Assembly (NCBI GenBank): GCA_964481385.1
Contig: CAYZTN010000008.1
Span: 1-35,447 of the forward strand
Origin: UMGS1649 sp964481385
GTDB lineage: Bacteria > Bacillota > Clostridia > TANB77 > CAG-465
Direction: 5' to 3'
Length of the DNA stretch: 35,447 nucleotides
In this document: positions 22,881 through 32,005 of the stretch, piece after piece
Position numbering within the stretch: position 1 is the first letter of the stretch
Layout: the number at the start of each line of letters is the position of its first letter
Position numbers and translations under genes: made by a program
Notes under the pieces: generated by a model
Databases searched by the model: none
Seen by the model: only the letters and a program-made list of their open reading frames with translations
Told to the model about the DNA's origin: nothing

Positions 22881-25800
22881 GGAAACTCCGATTTTTGTTA
22901 TACATGTTATCTTTTACAACTGTACTATTTCCGATTTTTATATCTGCTTTGTATATGGCGTCTGCTGCTAGTATTCTAATTCCATTAGTTTTTTCTATTG
23001 GTATTTTATATGTATTATTATCATATTCTGTTTTTATTATACCGTAATCGTTTTTAATCCAGCCAATATTGAAACCTTCTTCATAGGCTTTTTTTACTTC
23101 CTCAGTCAACTTTGGACGTTCTGACCTAATCACTATGCTCTCTCCGCTACCAAGCTCAGATATTTTTTTAGACTTATATGTACTACTAATTCCATTGATT
23201 AAACTCTCTTCGCCAAACTTAACATTAACAGCACTCGTGTACTCAAAATTAAGTTGTATTCCTAAAAGTTTTTTTAGTTCTGCTGAATTATCTTCGGCGT
23301 TGGCGTTCCATATTTTATCATATATATATTTAATTTCGTCATATTTTCTAACAGCATCAATTAAGTCTTTTAAAGGAGATTGAATATAACTAACATTAAT
23401 ACCTTTTAAGTTAAAAGCATCTAAAACATCCTTTTTAATTTTGTCTAAATCTTCTATGCCAATTTCTCCATCTGCTGTTACATCAAGTTTCTTAAACTCA
23501 TCGTTATTTAAAGTTATATTAATATTAACTGTACCGCCTGGTTTTACATCTTTGTTATTACTTATGCTAACTTTCATATAATTTTCAATATCGTCATCTA
23601 AAGAATTATATTCAATTCTATCATTTTCGCTAAGATTTTTATTTATATACTTAATTAGTTGCACATAGCTCATTTCGTTTACTTCTTCTTCACTATATAC
23701 ATAATTATCCTTTATATCAGTATCTTTTCCTTCTTGCTCCTGGTCTACCTTTGTTTTAGAAAGAGTAGCAGTTGCTGATATTCTCATATAGTTATTTAAA
23801 TCAGCCATATCTTTTTCGTCAATTTCTTTTTTATATTTTGAACCAAATGTCAATTTCGGAGATGTAGGTTCATATTTTGGCAATATATCTAACGTATTTG
23901 TACCAAATACACTTTCACCCTTAGTGTTAGTCTGTCCTGCGTCATATATTCTTGCTTTATTATATTTATATATTAATAAATCTTCAAGTACATAATAATA
24001 ATATGTAAACGGTACATCAATTGTTACAGTCTTTTTCTTGTCTCCTAAGCTCATGTTTACGTTTATCTTTACACTACTTTTTTTTGACGTGCTTTTTAAG
24101 TCCATTCCCGCTAATATATATCTTGGTGTATTTCTAATTCCCACATACAGATCATTTTCATTGTTCTTTGCATTAGTTGCAACTGAATAATACACCTTTC
24201 CATCTGCGGTATCCTGACACTCTGCAGAAAGATCTACAGCACTTCGTACATAAAGAGTTCCTGGTATATCTCTTTCCAAATCACCCAAATAATTTTCACC
24301 TTTTTCTGGGTCTTCTTGTTGATAATAGAAAACGATTTTCATATTTTTATTTACAGTGCTTGAAAATACACCTTCATTAAGAAGAGCTTGCTTATTATCT
24401 ATATCTCCATTATAGCTTAACCTATATCCTTTGTATATTTCAAAATTCCACTTCCTGCCTATGCTTACTGTAGTATTCACATCTACATAGTACTTTTCAA
24501 CATTTCCTATTCCTTCCCATAATTGCTTTTCCCAAGTGTCTTTAGAAGCATTATATATCTCTATAAATTTATTTCCTGTAACATTAACACAATTAGTTAA
24601 ATTACTGTCTGTGCATAATTTATGTTCTACTACAATCTCTTTTTTAGGTAACTCATAATACATGTTTACTATTATTTCTGTGTCGCTGTCTTCTATGTCA
24701 AATTCTAAAACATCACTAATAGCTTTGTATTTTTTATCAAAATATTCATATGTTACGCCGGCAATATTTGTGGTTTTGTCCACACTACTACCAATAAATG
24801 TATAACCATCTAATTTATTTACTTTATACATAGTAGTATCTTTTGCTACTCCCATAGTATACTGTAACATACCATTTTGTATTTCTTGGTCACCTAGTAA
24901 AACTGGTGATGGAGTTTGTGATGTTGTAACTGTCTTATCACTTTCAATATATAACTGTTCTGCACTTATATATTGAGTATCTTCCTCATTTTTTAAAGAC
25001 AATGTGCTATTATCTGTTTCAATAAGAGTATATTCATTCTTGCCTTGGGAATTTATTGAAACAGCAATATGATTTATAACGATTTTTCTGCTCGCTTGCT
25101 CTCCATCTGGTAGTAAAAGCTCATTGTCCCAATAGTTCAAACCTGAACTTAATCCATCATTCTTTGCCCCCAACGTTCCTTGTGACCAACCACGATTACC
25201 TTTAAAATCTCTAGCTTTAGCATGCAAAAAAGCTCCTGGAGTTAACATATAAAATTTAGAACTTTGATCTCCCGCCTTAGCCAAAGTATATGGAATTGTA
25301 CTTACATATATATTTCCACCTTTCTCTGCTTTATAATTAACCAATTCTTGAGTAGTTTGGGCATCTAATATAACATCAGTTATATAATACATCTTTGCTG
25401 TATCGTCTTTATCTCTTTCGTAATTAATTGTTTTACCCTGCATATCTTCATCTAAATGATATAGCATTTCTCTCAATGTTTTATACTCGACTATCCCATC
25501 AACTGCTATAGTATTCTCAACAGGCATTACGGTACCGTTCACAACTTTACTGCTAAATAAACTTCCATAAACTTTTGTTTTACCAACATTAGGAATTGTA
25601 TTAGCGTTATATTTTTTGAAAACGTCTTGGCTTAAATTTTGATTTGTGACTGTCGGATTTTCCGCACTATTATAACTATATTCATAAAACGAAGCGCCAA
25701 AACCATCTTCAACTTTTACATTTTGTTTATGAGTAGATTCAGCATTATTACGTATCCAGTTTTCCACATACTTAACATTAACTGAAAAGTAAAAGGGCGA

Positions 25801-26151
25801 ACTGGAATCAAAACTAGCATAACCAACTTCAATAGGCTTCCCGTCTTTATATTTGCCATTCTCGGAATATTTTCCTATATATTCTTGAGTAAAAATAAGG
25901 TCTGCTGTCTTGTATGACCCCCATTCAGCTTTAACATTTTGAGTATCTTTATTATACACCCATTTGTTATATGTACTAAATTCATTTAACGTACCAGAAA
26001 ACGGCTTTGCAACCGTTCTATATATTAATTTTTTTTCTCCTCTATCAATTATCGCTTGATAAACCGTTCCTACAGCATATATTGTCTGTTGCACAAACAA
26101 CATAACAATAACAGTAATAATTGCAATTATGGTTTTATTTTTTAGTTTCAC
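22873..26151 (-). CDS. very large secreted surface protein, 5' part
   Basis: 1092 codons to the frame break; about 1645 residues if the frames are joined. A signal peptide is clear (MKLKNKTIIAIITVIVMLFV, cleavage near IYA-VG). The mature protein is rich in Tyr, Asn, Lys and Thr with beta-type composition. Around residues 430-650 two stretches resemble MucBP-like modules (for example VNKLDGYTFIGSSVDKTT...VNMYYELPKKEIVVEHK and the following VSIGRKWNFEIYKGYRLS...IVFYYQQED). The end (LAADAIYKADIKIGNS) leads into the next frame. GTG 26151 is preceded by GAGGGGGTGG. It is probably exposed at the cell surface, perhaps for adhesion; function is not shown. It is transcribed divergently from the lipoprotein gene. 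Confidence 0.8.
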   Translation of the reverse strand: MKLKNKTIIAIITVIVMLFVQQTIYAVGTVYQAIIDRGEKKLIYRTVAKPFSGTLNEFSTYNKWVYNKDTQNVKAEWGSYKTADLIFTQEYIGKYSENGKYKDGKPIEVGYASFDSSSPFYFSVNVKYVENWIRNNAESTHKQNVKVEDGFGASFYEYSYNSAENPTVTNQNLSQDVFKKYNANTIPNVGKTKVYGSLFSSKVVNGTVMPVENTIAVDGIVEYKTLREMLYHLDEDMQGKTINYERDKDDTAKMYYITDVILDAQTTQELVNYKAEKGGNIYVSTIPYTLAKAGDQSSKFYMLTPGAFLHAKARDFKGNRGWSQGTLGAKNDGLSSGLNYWDNELLLPDGEQASRKIVINHIAVSINSQGKNEYTLIETDNSTLSLKNEEDTQYISAEQLYIESDKTVTTSQTPSPVLLGDQEIQNGMLQYTMGVAKDTTMYKVNKLDGYTFIGSSVDKTTNIAGVTYEYFDKKYKAISDVLEFDIEDSDTEIIVNMYYELPKKEIVVEHKLCTDSNLTNCVNVTGNKFIEIYNASKDTWEKQLWEGIGNVEKYYVDVNTTVSIGRKWNFEIYKGYRLSYNGDIDNKQALLNEGVFSSTVNKNMKIVFYYQQEDPEKGENYLGDLERDIPGTLYVRSAVDLSAECQDTADGKVYYSVATNAKNNENDLYVGIRNTPRYILAGMDLKSTSKKSSVKINVNMSLGDKKKTVTIDVPFTYYYYVLEDLLIYKYNKARIYDAGQTNTKGESVFGTNTLDILPKYEPTSPKLTFGSKYKKEIDEKDMADLNNYMRISATATLSKTKVDQEQEGKDTDIKDNYVYSEEEVNEMSYVQLIKYINKNLSENDRIEYNSLDDDIENYMKVSISNNKDVKPGGTVNINITLNNDEFKKLDVTADGEIGIEDLDKIKKDVLDAFNLKGINVSYIQSPLKDLIDAVRKYDEIKYIYDKIWNANAEDNSAELKKLLGIQLNFEYTSAVNVKFGEESLINGISSTYKSKKISELGSGESIVIRSERPKLTEEVKKAYEEGFNIGWIKNDYGIIKTEYDNNTYKIPIEKTNGIRILAADAIYKADIKIGNSTVVKDNMYNKNRSFLG

Positions 26152-26240
26152 AATTCCACCCCCTCAAATAATTCAAATATATATATTCTTTGTAATTTAC
26201 ATGTTCTATCACTATGGTAATAACCTCCATCTTCACACAT

Positions 26241-26269
26241 ATTATATAGCAAACATTTTTTAGTGTCAA
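26241..26269 (-). promoter_or_regulatory. sigma-A promoter of the large surface protein
   Basis: TTGACA (26264-26269) and TATAAT (26241-26246), exact 17-base spacer, minus strand. The leader of about 85 bases contains a GGAGG and a short GTG frame (start at 26212) that overlaps the gene start, a possible leader peptide. Confidence 0.8.
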
Positions 26270-26371
26270 TGTAATTTATCTAGATATTTTACATTTAACA
26301 TTTATAATATTATGTATACTTTCTATTCATTAATTCCCAATATATCAAATATTTTAAAATTAGTTTTACTA

Positions 26372-26400
26372 TTGACATTGCTTTAAAAAGATGATAGAAT
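26372..26400 (+). promoter_or_regulatory. sigma-A promoter of the repeat-linker lipoprotein
   Basis: TTGACA (26372-26377) and TAGAAT (26395-26400), 17-base spacer, plus strand. It diverges from the surface-protein promoter about 100 bases away, so the two could share regulators. Confidence 0.75.
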
Positions 26401-26456
26401 ATTTGTGGTTTAAATTTAATTCTAATTATAATTAAAAAGAATAAAGGAGATTTAAT

Positions 26457-29103
26457 ATGAAAAAGTTAATTTCAACGTTACTCATCTGTATGGTACTACT
26501 TGAGAGCTGTTCAGTAGCGCCACAAATTACAGACGTAGTCGATACACTCTTACCAGAAAATAGTGATGATACTATCGCTATAAACGGAGCTGTATCCGAC
26601 GAGCCGTCGTCTGGCACTAATACTCCTTCTAGTGGTACTAACACACCGTCGTCTGGCACTGATACTCCTTCTAGTGGTACTAACACGCCGTCGTCTGGCT
26701 CCAATACCCCTCCTAGTGATACTGATACGCCGTCGCCTGGCACTGATACCCCTTCTAGTGGTACTAACACGCCGTCGTCCGGCACTAATACTCCTTCTAG
26801 TGGTACTAACACGCCGTCGTCTGGCTCCAATACCCCTCCTAGNNNNNNNNNNNNNNNNNNNNNNNNNNNNNNNNNNNNNNNNNNNNNNNNNNNNNNNNNN
26901 NNNNNNNNNNNNNNNNNNNNNNNNNNNNNNNNNNNNNNNNNNGCCGTCGCCTGGCACTGATACCCCTTCTAGTGGTACTAACACGCCGTCGTCCGGCTCC
27001 AATACCCCTTCTAGTGGTACTAACACGCCGTCGTCTGGCTCCAATACCCCTTCTAGTGGTACTAACACGCCGTCGTCTGGCTCCAATACCCCTTCTAGTG
27101 GTGCTAACACACCGTCGTCTGGCACTAATACTCCTTCTAGTGGTAGTAGTACAAGCAAGCCTACCTACACACCTTTAAATTCTAACTTTAAAAAGAAACT
27201 AGAATTTTCAAGTAAAACGGTAGACTTAGACGACTTAGATATTGAAACGTCATGTAGAGAAGACTTTATAAAGCTATATGAACTAGGCTTCACAGAGCTT
27301 GCTAAAGGAGACACGTTCTATGATTGCCAAAGCAAAAGTGCAAAGGTTCAATATGATGTGGTTATTGCAACATATTATAAAATCTTAAAAATGTATAATG
27401 GTGAAGACTTCGACATGTCTACAGATTATTCAAGAGCTTATAGATCAGAAGTAGTTAAATATTTGAAAAAATATGGTCTCTTGACTGACAAAGAAGCAAA
27501 TCTATTGTACACCAAAGATTTTTTCACTATAGATTACACTAGTGATAATACACCTGCTTTTTCTTTTGGCAAAGCTCGCCCATATAGCTACGTAGACTAT
27601 GTTTATAACCAAAAGATACAAGTTATTACAACAAGGCTTTTTAAGGTTATAAACGAAGGTAGCAAAATCAATAATTTAACTAAAATAAATGACGTTACTT
27701 CCAATGACTCACAAAGAATAGACTTTAATGGAGTACTACAGTTATTTAATTTAGGAATTGTTGAAGGAGATGAATACGGAAGGTTTAATGCATATGATTA
27801 CATTTCATTAAACGAATTCGTTACAATCGTGGCTAGAATTTGTTATCCGTCTAGAAGAGTACAGATTAACGCTTCTGAATATTACAAAAAAGCCTCCAGT
27901 ATACCTAAGGTTCAAACCTACAACAATATCAGCTCTAGTTGGTATAATCGCATGATGGAGCTCACTCATTTAAAAGCTCAATACTGCGTTGCCCAATCAA
28001 ATAGCAGATATATATCATGGGAAGAAGCAATGTTTATTGCTTCTAAGATATCTTCAGGTGAACTTGCTGGCGAAAGTACTGTAACTATTCCAGAGCCTGT
28101 ATCTGTAAACTCAGATGAATGCAAGAAATTGTATAAACGTTGGAATAATAGACTAGTTAACGATAATTTAACCGCCTTTTCTAACTATACAAATTCAAAA
28201 ACCACTATTACAAAAAAAGAATTGGCAATTCTTTTGGTAACAGTATCAGAAAACAGATTAGTAGTATTTACTGATGATACTGCAACTATAAAAGACGAAT
28301 TTGCTAAAGGCTTATCTGAAGAAGAACTTCACTTCCTCACAAAAGCTTTAGTACTTGGCTTAATTGAAAATACTACGAAAGACTTTTCAAATAGTCCAAT
28401 TACGCAAAGTGAATTTGAGAAAATCATAATTCAATTTGCAATGAAGTTTTCGACATTTGTTCCGCAAAACAACTATAAATACGGTAATGATCGTCAAAAC
28501 CTCGTAACGGACGCAAAATTGTTACCTAAGAATGCTGACATGTTCCCATACGTTTTGGACACTTTGCCTAAGAAAATATATGAAGATATAGGCTCGTTTG
28601 ATCCAGAAGAAGAAAAGTATGAAGGTAGCGGGATCTATGGTGATCCAAAGACAGCATACGAACTATGCGGTATGGAATATTCAACATCTAGCAGACGCAT
28701 TGAAAACTACTTTAACGTAATTCTTAATATTGATTACAGAACTATTGAACTTAACAAATTTGTTTCTAAGTTACAACCGTATGTAGCATATGATCTAAAT
28801 TTAACGTATTCTAGTGGTAAACAACCATATATAGAAAAAATTAAAGAGTATATATCATATGTAAAAGCAAACAAAATTGTGTTATCCGGCAAATGTACTC
28901 CTGCACTTCCCTATGTAACCGGTTTTGGACCTTTTAATGTACGTTGCAAGATAGAAGTAAATGTTATTAGTTCAAGTACAAATAACGTAAAGTTATGTTG
29001 TAATTATATTGAGTATATACAAAATACTGACTATTCATCAATACGTTACGCTGATGTGGCAACTGTAGCACTTTATGACGGTTCTTTTTCTATCTTATTC
29101 TAA
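26457..29103 (+). CDS. lipoprotein with Ser/Thr/Pro repeat linker and SLH-like domains (interrupted by a gap)
   Basis: One gene broken only by 100 N. It begins with a lipoprotein signal peptide (MKKLISTLLICMVLLESC; C18 is the lipid-attached residue) and AAAGGAG upstream. A 7-residue P-S-S-G-T-N-T repeat follows, in pairs encoded by a 42-bp unit, up to about 27153. The 650-residue globular part contains segments like S-layer homology modules (LFNLGIVEGDEYGRFNAYDYISLNEF at 27745-27822, and ALVLGLIENTTKDFSNSPITQSEF). A C-terminal domain (from about 28500) is shared with the membrane protein at 29140-30573. The two sides of the gap are in different frames only because 100 is a placeholder length. 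It is probably a surface protein on a flexible stalk; its ligand is unknown. Confidence 0.82.
26604..27153 (+). repeat. 42-bp tandem repeat array encoding the linker
   Basis: Units begin at CCGTCG at 26604, 26646, 26688, 26730, 26772 and 26814 before the gap, and at 26944, 26986, 27028, 27070 and 27112 after it, always 42 bp apart. Each unit is two 21-bp halves that encode the same seven residues with different codons (CCG TCG TCT GGC / CCT TCT AGT GGT), so the 42-bp dimer is the unit being copied. Variants encode D or S for N and T, and P for S. It is much richer in G+C than the surrounding gene. Copy number is unknown because of the gap. Confidence 0.95.
26843..26942. other. assembly gap of 100 N inside the tandem repeat
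   Basis: A run of exactly 100 N, the usual placeholder for a gap of unknown size. It falls within the 42-bp repeat, which short reads cannot span. Repeat phase on both sides requires a true length of 12, 54, 96, 138... bases (12 plus a multiple of 42); each of these also restores the reading frame. Confidence 0.95.
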
Positions 29104-29112
29104 TTAAAATCT

Positions 29113-29136
29113 AAGCGCCCCAAATTTTGGGCGCTT
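29113..29136. terminator. terminator between the convergent paralogues
   Basis: AAGCGCCC (29113-29120) pairs with GGGCGCTT (29129-29136) around an 8-base loop. TTTTTTATT follows on the plus strand. It ends the lipoprotein gene and lies 3 bases from the stop of the minus-strand gene, which it may also serve. Confidence 0.85.
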
Positions 29137-29139
29137 TTT

Positions 29140-30573
29140 TTATTCTGTCATTACAACTTTATTTAGATCAAATGCTATAAATTCCATTGCTCCTACTCCA
29201 TTATATATTTTAAATGCTTTTGAATATATTGTTGGAGATACTACTACATCTGCATACACACTTATTATGTTGCTATTGTATTCTTTATCTGTATCCCAAA
29301 ACAATAGATTTTTGTTTGTATCGGAATTAACTACTTCAAATTCTATCTTACACCTTAAAAAATGCAACATTCCATTTGAATATATTATTGGTAAAAGTGG
29401 TGTTGCTTTTCCTTTTAAAATAATATGATTTTCTTTTACATAATTCACATATTCTTCTATATTTTGTAAATATGGTTGATTATCTATAAACACAGAGTTT
29501 ATATTATATACAACGCATGTTTTTATATTATTAGTAAATTCTTCTTTATTTATTGTATTGTAGTCTACATTAAGTATTGTATCAAAATAGCTTTCTATAT
29601 TTTTCTCTGTATCATAGTAAGCATCATGATATACATCATATACCATTTTTGGTGTTTCGCTTATTTCAGACAACATCTCAGGCATTTCTATCTCATAGAT
29701 TTCTTTTTCTATGCCTTCTATAATATATGGATATTTGTCGGCATTTTCAGGCAACTGCTTTTCGTCAGTTATAACTGAAGCGTTGTTTTTTATTGAATAT
29801 GTATTATTATAATAAACCATGGAATATTTTTCTGACGCTATAATTAGCATTTTGTTAAGTTCACCTTTAATTATTCCAACTTTGTTTATATCTCTTTTGC
29901 TGTTTTTTAGTATTCCAATGCTTATTCCTTTATCTATTACATCTAATTCTTCTTCTGTATATTTTTTTCTGTATTTTTCTTTTAATGTTTCTGTTATTTC
30001 AATATCTTTTCTATATACTTTTTCTATACCATCTACAATCAGCTTTGCAATTTGTAACTTACTTGTATTGGTTCCAAAAGTTATATCTTTAGCATAAGTC
30101 AACGGTATGCTTTTTGCATATTCTAACCAGCTTTCGTTAACTGAAAGATTTTCTTCATTAACTCCAGGTAACTTTCTTTTAGCAAAACTCGTATCTGTTT
30201 CGTTATATAGCACAGCTGCTACCATTTTAGCTATTTCATCTGACATGACACTTTCAGTAGCAGTTGCTTGCTCGTTGTCATAAAGCTTGTCATATCCGTA
30301 CCATTCCATTCTCTGTGTATAATATGCATACTTATTTTCAATTATTATATTTCTTATTAATATTACTAATCCGACCACTGCCAGTACACATAAAGAGAAA
30401 AATATAGCAAAAGCTACTTTATTTTTTTTATTGATTTTCTTTCCGCTTTTTACTACTTTTTTACTTGTTTTACCTTTTTTAGCTTCTTGTGACTTTGCTT
30501 TCTTTGCTGTTTCTGGCTTCTTTTTTACTTCTTTATTCTTATTAACTTTTTTTACTTCTTCTAATTTTTTCAC
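29140..30573 (-). CDS. membrane-anchored paralogue of the lipoprotein C-terminal region
   Basis: 477 residues. The N-terminal cytoplasmic tail of about 50 residues is extremely Lys-rich (KKLEEVKKVNKNKEVKKK...), followed by a membrane segment (VAFAIFFSLCVLAVVGLVILI) and an extracytoplasmic part. That part has SLH-like features (VIDKGISIGILKNSKRD) and a C-terminal domain matching the lipoprotein's: LPENADKYPYIIEGIEKEIYE vs LPKNADMFPYVLDTLPKKIYE, ESYFDTILNVDYNTI vs ENYFNVILNIDYRTI, YVNYVKENHIILKGKATPLLP vs YISYVKANKIVLSGKCTPALP. GTG 30573 is chosen because AAGGAGGG lies about 10 bases upstream; the longer frame reaches into the promoter. Function unknown; it is likely to act with, or be related to the anchoring of, the lipoprotein. 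Confidence 0.8.
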   Translation of the reverse strand: MKKLEEVKKVNKNKEVKKKPETAKKAKSQEAKKGKTSKKVVKSGKKINKKNKVAFAIFFSLCVLAVVGLVILIRNIIIENKYAYYTQRMEWYGYDKLYDNEQATATESVMSDEIAKMVAAVLYNETDTSFAKRKLPGVNEENLSVNESWLEYAKSIPLTYAKDITFGTNTSKLQIAKLIVDGIEKVYRKDIEITETLKEKYRKKYTEEELDVIDKGISIGILKNSKRDINKVGIIKGELNKMLIIASEKYSMVYYNNTYSIKNNASVITDEKQLPENADKYPYIIEGIEKEIYEIEMPEMLSEISETPKMVYDVYHDAYYDTEKNIESYFDTILNVDYNTINKEEFTNNIKTCVVYNINSVFIDNQPYLQNIEEYVNYVKENHIILKGKATPLLPIIYSNGMLHFLRCKIEFEVVNSDTNKNLLFWDTDKEYNSNIISVYADVVVSPTIYSKAFKIYNGVGAMEFIAFDLNKVVMTE

Positions 30574-30603
30574 CGTGGTATTTCCCTCCTTGTTCACAAA
30601 ACT

Positions 30604-30632
30604 ATTATATATAAAATAGAATTCGGTGTCAA
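30604..30632 (-). promoter_or_regulatory. sigma-A promoter of the membrane paralogue gene
   Basis: TTGACA (30627-30632) and TATAAT (30604-30609), 17-base spacer, minus strand. This shows the gene is a separate unit from the four-gene operon upstream. Confidence 0.8.
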
Positions 30633-30744
30633 TAAACGAAGGAGTTGATTTATTAAATTCTATCAATAATATACTAGAAAATGACCTCTGCAATATTATG
30701 GAACAAATCGCAAAGGTTACTTTCTATCTTAATATCATTGCTAT

Positions 30745-31992
30745 TTATGGCTTACATACAAAACATGGTTTGTATCCATTCGCTGCAGCCTCTTCCTTGT
30801 TATATAGGAAACTCGGTACTACTTTGTCTACTCTCTTATTTAATGCCAATTCTAAATATCTAATATATATAGGGCAATCGTATCTTGAATGATAATATTG
30901 ATATTCACCCATCGCTGAATAATCCCCTACTTCACTTTCTCCTGTTGCATTAGATAGATAATATTTTTTAGCTACGGTTAAATCAGTAGTTCCATAGGCA
31001 CTGTAGTTTAAATATCTGTTTCCAAGTGATATTCCTTGTACCACAGCAACCATTCCTATTCCATCAACAGTCTCGTACCAATCTGCATCTGATTGTACAC
31101 TAAATGTAAAATTATATTTTATTCCAGTTTTTCTAGCATAATAGTTATGTGCATTCACAGCATATGACAACTCTTGCATGCAAATTTTAGCAATTACTTC
31201 TTTTCTAATTTCAGATAATCCATCTACCACCATATCTATAGCATCATATAACTGAGTAGAGACAATTCCGCCACCAAAATTATATAGATAAGCAGAAGCT
31301 CCGACTAACCACTCGTTATTTAGAGTATCTCTTAGATAAAATGCATTCATATAACTTACACCCAAATCAGAAATGTCTTTTAAATATCCATCTTGCAATT
31401 TATATACTTTTAAATATACATAATCGTCTTGTGTGAATGTTACTTGATATACTAAACCTGCATTTGCTTTACTTATATCAGCATCTTTTGTATATTCTAC
31501 CATTGCATATTTTTCCTTGTTATCACTGTCAATAGTCTTTTCTATATAATACGTATATGTAAAATACTTTTTAGGCTTAAGAACATGATCTATATTTCCT
31601 TCTTGATCTTCCTCAGCTGAATACATATATATTCCGTCATAGTCTATTATGGCTAATGCTGGTATATATGATTTAAATGACTTTTCTGAACCAGCATTGC
31701 CAGCTATTCCTAAATTATTATATAACGAAGTAAAAAATGTATTAACAGCTATATCTGCATTTATGCTAACTTTGTTATCAACTATTCCTGAATATCCATA
31801 GTCTATTTTACTATCGACATTTTCTACTTTTTTCATAGCGTCTGTTGCATCTGTAACAGCAGATGTTATTAGATTTTTATAATACATTTCCTCTTTTTCT
31901 GCTCTTACAACAAAAGACGTATTTACATATACAATTATTACTATTGGCAACAATACAGCAACAAAAATTATCGCTAAATCTGTTAATCTCAT
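30745..31992 (-). CDS. exported single-pass protein with C-terminal Ada-like zinc motif
   Basis: 415 residues: an N-terminal membrane segment (residues about 4-26), a helical stretch (KEEMYYKNLITSAVTDATDAMKK), and a long extracytoplasmic part. The last 50 residues read YHSRYDCP...SFLYNKEEAAANGYKPCFVCKP. This His-x4-Cys...Cys-x2-Cys layout, with the EEAxxxGYKPCxxC ending, resembles the Ada metal-binding domain that ends many secreted Firmicutes proteins. It is the last gene of a four-gene minus-strand operon (138, 143, 780, 415 aa). AGAGGTG precedes ATG 31992. The topology resembles pseudopilin-type proteins, but no prepilin peptidase motif is clear. Function unknown. Confidence 0.75.
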   Translation of the reverse strand: MRLTDLAIIFVAVLLPIVIIVYVNTSFVVRAEKEEMYYKNLITSAVTDATDAMKKVENVDSKIDYGYSGIVDNKVSINADIAVNTFFTSLYNNLGIAGNAGSEKSFKSYIPALAIIDYDGIYMYSAEEDQEGNIDHVLKPKKYFTYTYYIEKTIDSDNKEKYAMVEYTKDADISKANAGLVYQVTFTQDDYVYLKVYKLQDGYLKDISDLGVSYMNAFYLRDTLNNEWLVGASAYLYNFGGGIVSTQLYDAIDMVVDGLSEIRKEVIAKICMQELSYAVNAHNYYARKTGIKYNFTFSVQSDADWYETVDGIGMVAVVQGISLGNRYLNYSAYGTTDLTVAKKYYLSNATGESEVGDYSAMGEYQYYHSRYDCPIYIRYLELALNKRVDKVVPSFLYNKEEAAANGYKPCFVCKP

Positions 31993-32005
31993 TTTTCACC
32001 TCTCC

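Noticed and set aside
26171..26212. Leader peptide gene ahead of the large surface protein
   Set aside because: A GGAGG and GTG are present with 11-base spacing, but the frame is short, runs into the main start and has no attenuator structure. Left as a remark only.
26432..27158. Long minus-strand and alternate-frame ORFs through the tandem repeat
   Set aside because: They exist only because a 42-bp repeat (multiple of 3) keeps every stop-free frame open. They have no ribosome sites and the products are pure repeat.
30626..30892. Plus-strand ORFs opposite the 415-aa gene and promoter
   Set aside because: They overlap the minus-strand promoter and zinc-motif coding region in antisense. No start signals.
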